A stretch of DNA of 34,736 nucleotides from Sporisorium sorghi (GCA_023212695.1 JALCCG010000228.1:1-34736), one strand, 5' to 3'. Shown: positions 8,740-17,722, counted from the first letter of the stretch. Made by a program: numbers and translations. Notes: generated from the letters alone by a model not told the origin.

Positions 8740-10130
8740 GCGAGGACCAAGTGGAAGGCGTCGAAGCGCCTGGCCAAGTTGCCTCCACCTCATACCAACC
8801 TCGACCCGCCCGCAAGCAGGTCACTTTGGCCAAGTTCAACGCCATCCGAGAAGCCTTCAGCGCTAGACCCGAATCGGCAGGCACCTTCAACATCTGGTAC
8901 GAAAACTACGCCGGCGTCGACAGGGAACAGAACGAAGCTCAAAAGGCAAAACGAGAGACGAGATGCGACATTGCACGAGATTCAGGCTACACTAAAGCCG
9001 ACATCACTCTGAAAACGCAAGCGGCCAGGATGCAGCAGGGCGCTTCCACTAGCCCAGACGAGGCAGTCTACTGCTGCATCCACTTTGCACGTGGCTGCTG
9101 TCCACACGGAGTCGAGTGCAACTTTCTCCATCGACTGCCTAGACCCAACGACTTTCCCAGCCAGGGACGCGATTGCTTTGGTCGAGAAAAGCTGGGCAAC
9201 TACAAGGACGACATGAGCGGCACCGGTTCCCTCTCCAACATCAACCGCACGCTGTATGTCGGACGTATCCACGAAGAGCACGGCGTATCAGCGCCGACAT
9301 CGACCAACACAGCATGGCGCGATGGCGGCAAGACGCTCAAAGGCGGGCGCAGCGTCAACGATGTGAAGAAACACAACGGCCCACGCCCGCGGCAGGATCC
9401 CAAAACGTACCGACCGCAGCACAACTCTGTACGTCCCGAGACCGACAATGCCACCGAGCGTGTAGTGCGTCGCCACTTCAGCGAGTGGGGCGAGATCGAT
9501 CGACTGCGCGTGCTCACCGGCCGCTCGTGTGCGTTTGTCACGTACAAGTATGAGGCCAATGCGCAGTTTGCCAAGGAAGCCATGCTCAACCAGTCGCTCG
9601 ACCACAACGAGATCGTCAATGTGCGCTGGGCCTCGGACGACCCGAATCCGGCTGCGCAGAAGCGCAATCAGGAGCAGATGCGTCGTGCGGGAGAACGTGC
9701 GATCATGGCGGGAATGTCGACGCAGGCCGTCGAGGCGCAGCAGGCGTTGCGCGCGCTTGAGGCGCTGGAGCATCCTTCGTCGCGTGCAGACAACGATGCT
9801 GCGGGGAAAAGGCGCAGGATTGCTCAGCGGGCGGAGCAAGAGGAGGAGGAGGAATTGCGCAGGCTCGAAGAGGAGAATGAGCGTGGATGGGCCGAGTTGG
9901 CGCAGGAGAGGCAGGCGGCCCTAGCTGTTGCAAGTCAAGCTCACGCCGCTCCCAGCACAATTCATAGCGCGAACGGCTCGCTGCTCGATTCAGAAGCCAT
10001 GTCCAACCTGGCTTCGCTACAAACTCTTCGTCCCAAGCAAGGCGGTGCATCAAATACCCAAGCATCCACCGCTTCCACTGGCCTTGGCAGCCTCGCAGCG
10101 TATGGCAGCGATAGCGAAGACGACGGCTGA
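8736..10130 (+). CDS. CWC2: Pre-mRNA-splicing factor Cwc2 (RBM22-like)
   Basis: Single exon, 464 residues. Cwc2 belongs to the Prp19-associated complex and contacts U6 snRNA at the heart of the spliceosome. A Torus region begins with FNIWYENYAG and ETRCDIARDSGYTKADI. A CCCH finger follows at about 113-132, spaced C-x8-C-x5-C-x3-H. The RRM starts with RTLYVGRI near 171 and continues with ERVVRRHFSEWGEIDRLRV and GRSCAFVTYKYEANAQFAKE near 262-281. About 50 residues rich in Gly, Lys and Arg separate the first RRM strand from its first helix, an insertion I do not know from other Cwc2 proteins. The C-terminus has an acidic coiled coil (Glu-rich, about 365-400) and a Ser/Ala tail. The ATG at 8736 precedes the domains. 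An open frame upstream only translates the T25 tract and is not coding. Confidence 0.95.
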   Translation: MSEDQVEGVEAPGQVASTSYQPRPARKQVTLAKFNAIREAFSARPESAGTFNIWYENYAGVDREQNEAQKAKRETRCDIARDSGYTKADITLKTQAARMQQGASTSPDEAVYCCIHFARGCCPHGVECNFLHRLPRPNDFPSQGRDCFGREKLGNYKDDMSGTGSLSNINRTLYVGRIHEEHGVSAPTSTNTAWRDGGKTLKGGRSVNDVKKHNGPRPRQDPKTYRPQHNSVRPETDNATERVVRRHFSEWGEIDRLRVLTGRSCAFVTYKYEANAQFAKEAMLNQSLDHNEIVNVRWASDDPNPAAQKRNQEQMRRAGERAIMAGMSTQAVEAQQALRALEALEHPSSRADNDAAGKRRRIAQRAEQEEEEELRRLEEENERGWAELAQERQAALAVASQAHAAPSTIHSANGSLLDSEAMSNLASLQTLRPKQGGASNTQASTASTGLGSLAAYGSDSEDDG

Positions 10131-10791
10131 ATCTTGTACGAGGATCAGGCATTGTATTTGTATCCGCAATTCATCCCTCATCAGAGGTGCAGGTCGTCGT
10201 GGTGTGCGTGCTGCATGCTGTCATGCTGCAACCCTCAACGTGTGTAAGGCATCGTTGGACGATCTGACATCTAGGAAACAATGCCCGACTCGTCCGGCTC
10301 AACGCTCTTCTACAACGCCTGGTCCGTGCCACTCAAACCTTGCTGCAGAGGTGGAGGAAAAGCCGTCGGTGAGCCGTTGAAGCCGAATCCTGACGGCCAA
10401 GGCTTACAGCTGACTGCTTCTTGCAATGGACCTCGCCTTCGCAGCTGCAAAGGAGCGCAACACGTTCTACAGAGAAAGGCGTGGAAGATGTTGCGAAGGC
10501 AATGGAATTGAACAATGACCGTGGTTCGGTTGAAGGTGTTGGTGTGACGTCGTGAGCGTCTGATGACGAAGGTCGTGCGACCTGTTGCAACTTGTACTGA
10601 ACGTGCTGAGCGTGGGTTCAGGGTCTGTGCTCACTCTCACTCTCGTTAAGTGCTAACTTTACGGCTGCTGTTTTCACTCGCTGACTGTGCGAGCGCGCTC
10701 TCGACCCTACCACACCATCAAGCCTCCCACACTTCACCACCACTCATCGTTGTTCGTTCGACACCATCGTCTCTACGTTTCTACTCGATAA
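10131..10791. other. Intergenic region, no gene recognised
   Basis: This 661-bp stretch carries the CWC2 3' region and the GST promoter. A 76-codon ATG frame at 10281-10511 (+) shows no domain and is probably chance. The last 80 bp are C/A-rich with CACACTTCACCACCACTC-like sequence, typical of fungal leaders. I saw no RNA gene. Confidence 0.5.
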
Positions 10792-11898
10792 ATGACACAC
10801 ACGACAACCATGGACGACACCTCCGCAGCCGTCAAGAGGGCCGGATCGGCCGCCGACACTGAAGAAGACTTCTCCACCGTGCCCACCACCACCGCTGCGT
10901 CCGAGAGCGGCATCGAGGACCTGTCCATCTCCGAGACGGACTCCAACACGCGCGTTGCGCCGAGCGACGCTGCGCCATCCTCCGCCGCCGCCACTGCCAC
11001 TGCTGGCGGAGTGAACGAGGCGGTCCCCGCGCCGCCCGTCTCGCGCGCCGACTCGACATCCCTCGGCACCGCCTCGTCCGGCCTGGTCCTGTTCGACCTC
11101 ACCGACAAGCCCGGCGGCACAGCCTGCTTTTCCCCACACACCGTCAAAACTTTGCTGGATCTCAAACTGCTCAACGTCGGCTACGAGCGCCAGCGCCTCA
11201 CGTTCGTCCAGGTGCGCAACGAGCTCGCCCAGCGCATTGCCGATAACGTCACTGTCCCCGCACTCGAACTCAGCGACGGCGCGCACATCGTCGACTCGTG
11301 GAACATCGCCGAGTACCTCGAGCGCCGCCACCCGGACGGACACAGGCTGTTCGGCGGCAGCTCGGCGACCAAGCGGCTCGCCGCGATGCTCAACCAGTTC
11401 GGCAAGAGCGTCCTCGCACCGCACATTGGGCCGCTGGCGCAGAAGGGCGTACATGGCATGCTGGACGACGAGTCGGCGAGGTACTTTGCAGAAGTGAAAA
11501 TTGGCAAGGCGCGCTGGGCCAAGGTGGTCGCCATGTCGCAGAGCGAGCGCGATGCGCATGTCCAGGCAGCCATTGCGAAGCTCGACGTCATCAATGCGAT
11601 GCTGACGTGTGAGGGCGGGCCCGATTCCGCGCCTGCCGGTCCTGTTGGTGGTGCGGGTACAGCGCTCGTCGACAGCGCCAACAACGGCCGACGCGGTAGC
11701 AAGGTGGAGCAGAGCGTCTGGCTGGCTGGGGGCGACGAGCCGACACATGCCGACTTTGTGCTGTTTGGCTGGTACGTGTTCACGCGCGCGGCGGGGCAGA
11801 AGGTGGCTAAAGAGGTCTGGTTCGCGCACAAGCCGATCGGCAGGTGGGTGACGGCGTTGGAGGCGTGGTCGGGTGAGTTGGCGAAGGACTTTGTGTAG
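10792..11898 (+). CDS. Glutathione S-transferase-like protein
   Basis: Single exon, 368 residues. The first 95 residues are Ser/Thr/Ala-rich and not conserved-looking. A thioredoxin-like GST N-domain follows (about 97-180): LVLFDLTDKPGG, then CFSPHTVKTLLDLKLLNVGY, where the Ser sits at the usual catalytic position, VTVPALEL with the cis-proline, and IVDSWNIAEYLERRHP with the Ser that normally holds the glutathione glutamyl group. An all-helical C-domain fills about 190-368. The wording of the N-domain resembles fungal etherase-type GSTs (GTE/LigE-like), which detoxify or cleave aromatic ethers using glutathione. That subclass is inferred and the substrate is unknown. A loop near 270-310 is low complexity. 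It converges on HPM1 with 74 bp between the stops. Confidence 0.85.
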   Translation: MTHTTTMDDTSAAVKRAGSAADTEEDFSTVPTTTAASESGIEDLSISETDSNTRVAPSDAAPSSAAATATAGGVNEAVPAPPVSRADSTSLGTASSGLVLFDLTDKPGGTACFSPHTVKTLLDLKLLNVGYERQRLTFVQVRNELAQRIADNVTVPALELSDGAHIVDSWNIAEYLERRHPDGHRLFGGSSATKRLAAMLNQFGKSVLAPHIGPLAQKGVHGMLDDESARYFAEVKIGKARWAKVVAMSQSERDAHVQAAIAKLDVINAMLTCEGGPDSAPAGPVGGAGTALVDSANNGRRGSKVEQSVWLAGGDEPTHADFVLFGWYVFTRAAGQKVAKEVWFAHKPIGRWVTALEAWSGELAKDFV

Positions 11899-11972
11899 TC
11901 GAACAAGTAATGCCGATTTTGAACTGCGTGGTTGTGATTGTGCGGTTGGTAGCGTACAGTGAATGAAAGGGC

Positions 11973-13151
11973 CTAGAAAGCGACCGAGAGCACGGTGCGC
12001 CCGACGCCCTTGGTCACGCTGTGCAGCGGCTCCACTGTTGCCGTGGGATGTGTTTGGGCCAGCACCTGTTTGAATGGTTCAACGCCACCTCCGACGCCAA
12101 AGTAAATCACTTTCGCAGCGACCAGCACCACCCCCGCCTCGTTTTCGCCTTGTGGCTTTGCGTAGCTGCTCAGCAGCTCCACGAGCGCCGGCAGCGACTC
12201 GAGGCTGTAGATCGTCTCTGAAGTCAAGATCAGATCCATTTTCCGTGCTGCAGGAGGGAACGTCGACCAAGCACCCGAGTAGAACTGCAGCTTTATCCCC
12301 CGCTCCGCGAGCGACTCGGCGAACGCGGCGACGAGCTCGTCGGTGATGGGCAGCTCGTTCTCGGTATCGAAATGGTCCTGGCCGCGGCGTTCGAGTTCGT
12401 GCCGCTCGTGCACGAGGTGCGACGCCTCGGTGTGGGCGCGGAAGTGGGTCGAGGCGGGCGAGGCGTACCAGGTCAGGATGAGGTTGGGGAGCGTGACGAG
12501 CTGCAGCACCTGCGCGTTGTAGTCGGCGAGGTGGAGTGTGAGGTCGATGCTGCCTGCTTCGGGTTCGTGCAGGAGCTGGGTGAGGATGAAGAGGGACGGT
12601 AGGGCGGTGCCGCATCCGAGTTCGATGATGTGCTTTCCCGTGAGTCGAGTTGACCAGGAAGAGGGGGCGGTGGAGTGCATCGCGTCGAGCACCTCGACGA
12701 GGTCGAGTGCACACTCCCACGTCTTGAGCCCGCCCTCGTATACGCCGGGTATCAGGTCTGAGTCTGCGTCCACGTTCGCCCTCCCCGGCTGCCTTTGCGG
12801 GGTCTCATTTGGCCGTGCCACTCCATCATCGTCCTCTTCGTCCTCGTCGAGAAGCAGCTGGAACCGCGCGTCGAACAGATCCCGCCTCAACAGCCTCTGT
12901 ACCCGCGTTCTCGCTTCGCCGGTTGCGCTCGGCAGGCTGACGTCGATTGCTGAGTAGGATATCCGTGAGGGAAGGTGTTGCAGCATATCTTGTAGTGAAT
13001 GGCTCTGGAATGGGATCGGTGCTGCGGAAGATGAGGCTTGGGTCGAGGTGGATGTAGAGGGTGCGGATGGCTGGATGGGTGGGTTGGAGGAGGCGGAGGA
13101 GAGGTACTCCTCGTCCATCTCGGATTCGTCGAATTGGAAGCCGAAAGACAT
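11973..13151 (-). CDS. HPM1: Protein-histidine N-methyltransferase (Hpm1/METTL18)
   Basis: Single exon, 392 residues, ATG at 13151. Yeast Hpm1 and human METTL18 use S-adenosylmethionine to methylate a histidine of ribosomal protein Rpl3, affecting ribosome assembly and translation. The diagnostic block SDLIPGVYEGGLKTWECALD is at about 131-150. SAM-binding motif I is IIELGCGTALPS at about 175-186, the acidic strand is HLADYNAQVL near 206, and the post-motif is MDLILTSETIYS near 303. The first 60 residues are acidic and Ser-rich with a probable disordered tail, and a DEDEEDDD run lies near 102-109. Length is close to that of yeast Hpm1. The tail-to-tail spacing with the GST-like gene is very short, so their 3' UTRs probably overlap. 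Confidence 0.92.
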   Translation of the reverse strand: MSFGFQFDESEMDEEYLSSASSNPPIQPSAPSTSTSTQASSSAAPIPFQSHSLQDMLQHLPSRISYSAIDVSLPSATGEARTRVQRLLRRDLFDARFQLLLDEDEEDDDGVARPNETPQRQPGRANVDADSDLIPGVYEGGLKTWECALDLVEVLDAMHSTAPSSWSTRLTGKHIIELGCGTALPSLFILTQLLHEPEAGSIDLTLHLADYNAQVLQLVTLPNLILTWYASPASTHFRAHTEASHLVHERHELERRGQDHFDTENELPITDELVAAFAESLAERGIKLQFYSGAWSTFPPAARKMDLILTSETIYSLESLPALVELLSSYAKPQGENEAGVVLVAAKVIYFGVGGGVEPFKQVLAQTHPTATVEPLHSVTKGVGRTVLSVAF

Positions 13152-13559
13152 TTTGACGGCCGTACAGGGGTGCTGCTCCCGAGTAGCCTAGATGTAGAAG
13201 ATCGTGATGATGCCTGTGCAGAGAACAGGCAAGGGAAGCTGTTGAGAAGAAACGTCTTGCAAAAAATTTGGCTCAGAATTTCGGAACTCGGTGTCCAAGT
13301 TGGACCCTTGAAGTCGCCCTCTTCCCGTGTCGCTTTGTGTCACTTGATATGAACCACCAAGGGCAACGTGTAACCTTGCGACTGACCAATGACTGAGCTG
13401 CTTTCGACGCTGTAAGCCCACACTCGTCGCACCGCTGCTCAGGAGTGTAGCCAAGCTTGAAGATTTTTGCTCACTTCCTTCCGCACCACCACAACCTTCC
13501 ACACAAACGCACGCAAGACTCCCTTTTGGTAGTAAGAACTTTCCATTCAACACCTTCCA
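13152..13559. other. Intergenic region, no gene recognised
   Basis: This 408-bp stretch lies upstream of HPM1 and downstream of the dehydratase remnant, both on the minus strand. It should carry the HPM1 promoter. Short open frames are present on both strands without any domain. No repeat or RNA gene was seen. Confidence 0.5.
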
Positions 13560-14906
13560 TCAAAACAGATCACGATCAGTGATACAGCCCTCGGAAGCAT
13601 TCTGTACGTCCCTCGCAAACTTGTACAGCCAGCCACGCTTGTGCTTGACTGGCAGGTTGGGCTTCTTCTCGGTGATCCACCACTGCTTTCTCGTCTCCAT
13701 CTCGTCTGCGCTGATGTGGACGTTGATCTCGCGGGTGTTGGCGTCGATGGTAACACGGTCGCCGTCTTTGACGAGCGCGATAGGTCCACCCTCCGCGGCT
13801 TCGGGCACGACGTGACCCGTGCAGAATCCGTGCGATGCGCCGGAGAAGCGGCCGTCGGTGATCAGCGCCACCGTCTTGCCCAAGCCCGCGCCCATGATGG
13901 CACCAGTGGGGCCGAGCATCTCAGGCATACCCGGTCCGCCTTTCGGCCCGACGTAGCGGATGATGACCACACTGCCGTCCTTGACACGCCCCTCTGCGAT
14001 CGCTTCGGTGATCCCTTCCTCGCCATCAAAAACCACCGCCGTGCCGTCAAAGTACAGCCCCTCCTTTCCGGTAAGTTTCGACACCGCTCCTCCGGGACAG
14101 AGCGAGCCGCGCATGATCGTCAGATGACCCGTCGCCTTGATCGGGTTGCTCAGCGGCCGGATGATGTCCTGCGTCTCGAACTCGAGCGGCTCGACGTCCA
14201 CCAAATTCTCGCGCAGCGTCTTGCCCGTGCACGTCATCACGTCGCCGTGCAGCAGGTCCGTGTTGTCGAGGATGTACTCGAGGACCCGCGGCACGCCGCC
14301 GATATTGTGGATGTCCTCCATATAGTACTTCCCCGAAGGCTTGACGTCGGCGAGCATGGGCGTGCGGTCGCCGATGCGCTGGAAATCGTCGATGGTAATA
14401 TCGACATGGCCGGCACGCGCGACGGCGATCAGATGCAGCACCGCGTTCGTCGAGCCGCCCATGACGTGCGTCATGGTGATGGCGTTTTCCAAGGCTTGCT
14501 TGGTCATGATGTCGCGCGGCTTGATGTCCTTTGCGAGCAAGTTCTTGATGTACCCGCCGACGCGGAGGCACTCTTGGGTCTTTTCCGGGTAGACGGCGGG
14601 CGTGCTGCTCGTCAGCGGCAGACCCATACCCATGACAGCGCTTCCAACGCACAGACTCCTTCCGTTTGCTGTGACAATTCGACAATCAGCTCGGATCGGA
14701 CTGCGTGTCTTCTTGAGCACTCTCGGGTTGTGTTGGGAGATGAGCTCTTGATTTGCCGTGGAGAGCGTGCAAGGTCGCGTGGCGGCGCGAGTAAACAAGC
14801 TGTCCAACGCAAAACCTTGTCGACGCCAGAAAGCAAATTCTACGCCCAGCCAAGCACTCGAGGTCTTACTCTGCCCCAACTCAGTCGCGCTGCATCGAAC
14901 CGACAT
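13560..14906 (-). pseudogene. C-terminal fragment of dihydroxyacid dehydratase
   Basis: Dihydroxyacid dehydratase (ILV3) catalyses the third step of valine/isoleucine synthesis in mitochondria. Clear homology runs from about 14633 to the stop at 13560 (some 357 residues): [118 protein letters not shown] and [19 protein letters not shown], the last holding the catalytic serine. Everything before it is missing, including the CDKN region and the GSCGGMYTANTM-type motif, that is, all three [2Fe-2S] cysteine ligands. The frame stays open upstream to an ATG at 14906, but those 91 residues have no resemblance to the enzyme, and no other upstream frame supplies the missing half. The remaining part has no stop or frameshift. 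Most likely a 5'-truncated duplicate; a working ILV3 should exist elsewhere. Confidence 0.8.
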
Positions 14907-15369
14907 CAATGCGGCTCGTACCAGTGTGAAAGAGCAATGATGAAGAGATGACAAGCGATCAGAGTCCGAATTGAAGGCCTGTGTGTTCGTTACTGGTGGT
15001 GGGGCTGACTCGGCAAGGTGTGACAGCTCGCTTATGCCTAGCTTGCTCAAACAGGTTAGACTGCTGCTGATGAAGCGGCGATGACTGTCACGGTGCGGTA
15101 TCACGATGCCAGTGGTCGATCCCGGGTGGGGATAGAAATGCCTTTGGTTGTCTGGTTACTGTGGGCAGAAAGCGGTAATTTTCTCACAGCACAGCCGCCA
15201 CTTGGACGATCAAAAGAGTCTAAAGTATCATCCAAGATGAGATTGAACTTTTATACGACGCAAAGAGAGCCAAGTCGAAAGCGAAAGAAGCAAGTGTACA
15301 TGCTCAAGCCAAGTAAATCCGTAACATCCCGGACAACAGCTGAGGAGAAGAAGAGTGGCGAGCTGTTGG
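14907..15369. other. Intergenic region, no gene recognised
   Basis: This 463-bp stretch lies between the dehydratase remnant and the stop of the secreted DPBB gene. I translated it mentally in all frames through the open frames present and found no dehydratase N-terminal motif and no other domain. No RNA gene was recognised. Confidence 0.5.
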
Positions 15370-16059
15370 CTACACAAACGACCACTGAATATCAATAACC
15401 CCAACCTCGGGACTCGCCAGTTCCTTGAACAGCGACGGGCTCATGTCCAAACTCGTCGGTCTGCACCCGGGGCACATATCGGCCACCTTGGCATTCACAC
15501 ATTTCCCACCGTGGCAAATGCGCACGCCTTCGAAACAGTGCGCGCCGTCGTGGTAGATGTCTGCAGAGAGGGCGACGATCTTGTCGGCGCCGGTGTTCCA
15601 CTTGCCGCAAGCGCCCTGGTCGGGGGAGAAGAACGTGCCTTTCCCTTGGAACGAGCCGCTGGAGGTGTAATCCTGGTGCACTTGCGAGGCGTGAGAGGCG
15701 TGCGGGTGCTGGTGGTGCTTCTTGTGCGTACGGCGTCCTCCAGAGTGCTTGCCCGAGCGGTGGTGCGCCTTCTTATGGTGCTTCTTCCCGCGCGCTTCGA
15801 TCGTATCCACTTGCTCCTCGACCACCGTTTCGCCATCGCCGTCGTCTTCGGCCACCTCGACAGCTTCCTCCTCAACCACCTCGGCGCGCTTCTGCAGCCC
15901 CGCCTCGCTGGCGAGAGTCGAACCTGACAATGCCACGTCGGATCGCGCAAGCAGCAGCGACGACGATGACGACGAAGATGCAGCATTGAGCGTGGAGATG
16001 TGCGCACTCGCCGCCACGACAATGAGCGACGAGTAGAGCGCCAGTGTTGTAAATCGCAT
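15370..16059 (-). CDS. Secreted RlpA-like double-psi beta-barrel protein
   Basis: Single exon, 229 residues, ATG at 16059. Residues 1-19 form a signal peptide (MRFTTLALYSSLIVVAASA). A Lys-Arg at 57-58 (LQKR, then AEVVEEE) looks like a Kex2 site, giving a mature form starting with an acidic stretch. Residues 90-128 are strongly His/Lys-rich (KKHHKKAHH, THKKHHQHPH). The C-terminal 100 residues form a double-psi beta-barrel of the RlpA/expansin-like type: GKGTFFSPDQGACGKWN, then VNAKVADMCPGC and SLDMSPSLFKELA, ending with VGVIDIQWSF. Six cysteines in the barrel suggest three disulfides. Related fungal proteins are secreted and act at cell walls or as protease inhibitors; the exact role is unknown. 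It stands downstream of nothing obvious and is not in an operon-like group. Confidence 0.88.
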   Translation of the reverse strand: MRFTTLALYSSLIVVAASAHISTLNAASSSSSSSLLLARSDVALSGSTLASEAGLQKRAEVVEEEAVEVAEDDGDGETVVEEQVDTIEARGKKHHKKAHHRSGKHSGGRRTHKKHHQHPHASHASQVHQDYTSSGSFQGKGTFFSPDQGACGKWNTGADKIVALSADIYHDGAHCFEGVRICHGGKCVNAKVADMCPGCRPTSLDMSPSLFKELASPEVGVIDIQWSFV

Positions 16060-16668
16060 GGTGTGGTGCTGTGTACGATGCTGTTGTGTCTATGCGATCC
16101 GTTTATAGTGTCCTTGCTGTGCGCATCGAGAGTCTAGGTGGCTGTGTGATGGTGCTGGCTGGCGTGGAGGATACACGTAACGACGGACAGAGTTGGTTGA
16201 GATGAAGACGTGGGAGAAGAATAGAGCGGATGAATGAGGGGAGGTGTTGAAGGGAGATCGGAAGGGAATGGTGGTGTAAGATCAACGAAAAGACGATGAC
16301 AAACACACCTCTTGCTCTTGCCTTGTTCAAAACCCACGTTTGGATTTTCAGGGGGTGAGCAGAGGCTCCACCATCACCAGTGGGTGAAAAGGTAAACCAC
16401 TCTGCCGTCTGCACCGCTGTGCACATCTGTACCGTAGACGAGTCGTCTAACCCCACTCTCGAGCGCAAAGCCTGCATCCGGGAGGCGTTGCGGCCAACCC
16501 GCCCACCGTATCCGTCCCCTCGCGCGTTCGTGCATCGATCAACATCAACAATGGCAGACCCGGCCCATCCCAAAAGAGGCAAGGTCGCAGTGCAAAAACA
16601 GAAAGAGGATCAACACCTACGCCGGCGAAAAATCCAAGGATCGACGTCGTGCATCGAGAGCCTTGTTC

Positions 16669-16704
16669 TTTTTTTTTTTTTTTTTTCTTTTTTTTTTTTT
16701 TTTT
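16669..16704 (+). repeat. Interrupted poly-T tract (T18-C-T17)
   Basis: Two T runs of 18 and 17 are split by one C and followed by CCCCC. It lies in the gene-poor stretch between the DPBB gene and the tRNA. Function is unknown; it resembles the T tracts near CWC2 and the zinc-finger gene. Confidence 0.9.
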
Positions 16705-17286
16705 CCCCCTCAAGAGTCTCCGCCGCAGCCACGTTCGCCGTGCACTCGTGATGGGTGACAAGAGGAGGCAGGATGGAGATGAGCAATCTCGCCCGCCCTT
16801 CCAGCGGTCGATTCCGTCGGAAACCCATCCCTCGTCTTCATCTAGGGAAAGGGGGGAAAGGATCTGATTCGCCGTGTACTTCATCTGAGGGGGGGCAATC
16901 ATCTTTTTCTGTACAGAAGCCTGATGCTTCTCGTCGATCCTCCCTTGGACCACCAGGGCATCGTGGCTGAGCTACAGTACACCGCGGACAGCCATGCACG
17001 TCGGAAGGGCACGTCGCTGGCTCTCTAGCAACGGGGTGTTGGTCTCGCAAAAGGCGTCAAAATTGCACAGAAGGCCAAACAAACGCGCGTTCTTCGTCGT
17101 CTCTGCTGCGTCTGAACAATGAAAACATCAAACATTTCACACTCCGACGCCGAGCCTGCAGTCTGCAGTCTTTGTGCAAGCCCTCGCTCTCGTGCAGTCA
17201 CGAGTGCCAAGTGTGTGGCTTTCCGACGACCGAAACGGCGGTCAACAAAATCGCTTTCTGATTGCTAGAGAATGCAAAAAGAATGC

Positions 17287-17294
17287 AAAAAAAA
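17287..17294 (-). terminator. RNA polymerase III terminator of the tRNA
   Basis: On the minus strand, eight T residues follow the tRNA 3' end after five bases (TTTC and then the run). Runs of four or more T stop RNA polymerase III, so this fits the tRNA-Gly gene. Confidence 0.85.
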
Positions 17295-17298
17295 GAAA

Positions 17299-17400
17299 TG
17301 CATTGACGGGGACTCGAACCCCGGTCGAGTCGAATCGGTAGTCACGCTCTAGACGAGCGATGAGTGGCAACGACTCATGATACCCCTACACTATCAATGC
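17299..17400 (-). tRNA. tRNA-Gly (anticodon GCC) with a 31-nt intron
   Basis: On the minus strand the 102-nt gene folds as a tRNA. Acceptor arm GCATTGA (1-7) pairs with TCAATGC, with discriminator A at 17299. The T arm is CGGGG-TTCGAGT-CCCCG and carries a B box (GGTTCGAGTCC). The anticodon stem AGTCG/CGACT encloses TTGCCA, then the intron, then T, giving loop TTGCCAT with anticodon GCC, the same loop as yeast tRNA-Gly. The intron (17334-17364) sits at the standard place, after position 37. The mature tRNA would be 71 nt. It decodes GGC/GGU. The D stem has a weak G-U and T-T pair, as in some other fungal tRNAs. Confidence 0.92.
17334..17364 (-). other. tRNA-Gly intron
   Basis: Removing these 31 nt gives a perfect CGACT partner for the AGTCG anticodon stem strand and a seven-base loop. 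The position after base 37 fits splicing by the tRNA endonuclease. The intron contains a small hairpin-capable CGCTC/GAGCG segment. Confidence 0.8.
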
Positions 17401-17722
17401 TGATTCGTGCTCGGTGCGTAATTAGAAGCATTCATTTAGCACACACGTCCTGATTAGGAGATGTTGGTCGTCTCGCAGTTTCACTCAACTCGCTCCTTCC
17501 ATCCACACGATGTCAAGACGACCGAAGGACAGCAGCCAGGCACTCCGTCGTATCACAGCACCACACCATCCAGACCAAAAAAGAAGACAGAGATGCTTTG
17601 CGAAGAACGACGAGACGAGTACACCAGAGCAGCACGACAACAAAAAAGGAAAGTCAACCAAAAAAAGCAGCACCAAAAAAAGGAACACCAAAATCCCCAC
17701 CTTCCTCCGTCTTGCGGGGCGC
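17401..17722. other. Spacer between tRNA and PLC 3' end
   Basis: This 322-bp stretch holds the 5' flank of the tRNA gene and the 3' region of the phospholipase C gene, both on the minus strand. It is A/C-rich on the plus strand with AAAAAAG runs. No protein or RNA gene was recognised. Confidence 0.5.

Larger units (their letters stand above)
16060..17298. other. Gene-poor stretch with poly-T tracts
   Basis: This 1.24-kb stretch contains the promoter of the DPBB gene and no convincing protein gene. An ATG frame at 16551 (+) gives a short basic peptide that runs into the T tract and codes for phenylalanine, so it is not credible. The minus-strand frame at 16447-16953 likewise encodes poly-lysine from the same tract. 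I looked for tRNA-like and 5S-like sequence and found only the tRNA that starts at its right edge. A non-coding RNA cannot be excluded. Confidence 0.45.

Noticed and set aside
8402..8793. Several overlapping minus-strand frames with poly-lysine
   Set aside because: They translate the T25 tract upstream of CWC2 and are not credible genes.
13641..14951. 436-codon plus-strand frame
   Set aside because: It is an antisense mirror of the dehydratase fragment, typical of GC-rich coding DNA, with Arg/Asp/His/Val-rich content and no domain.
16447..16953. Minus-strand frame with a poly-lysine run
   Set aside because: The lysines come from the T tract read backwards. No domain is present and the rest is low complexity.
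16915..16975. Possible C/D-box snoRNA (TGATG and CTGA near each other)
   Set aside because: The C box does not match the full RUGAUGA pattern and no terminal stem was found.
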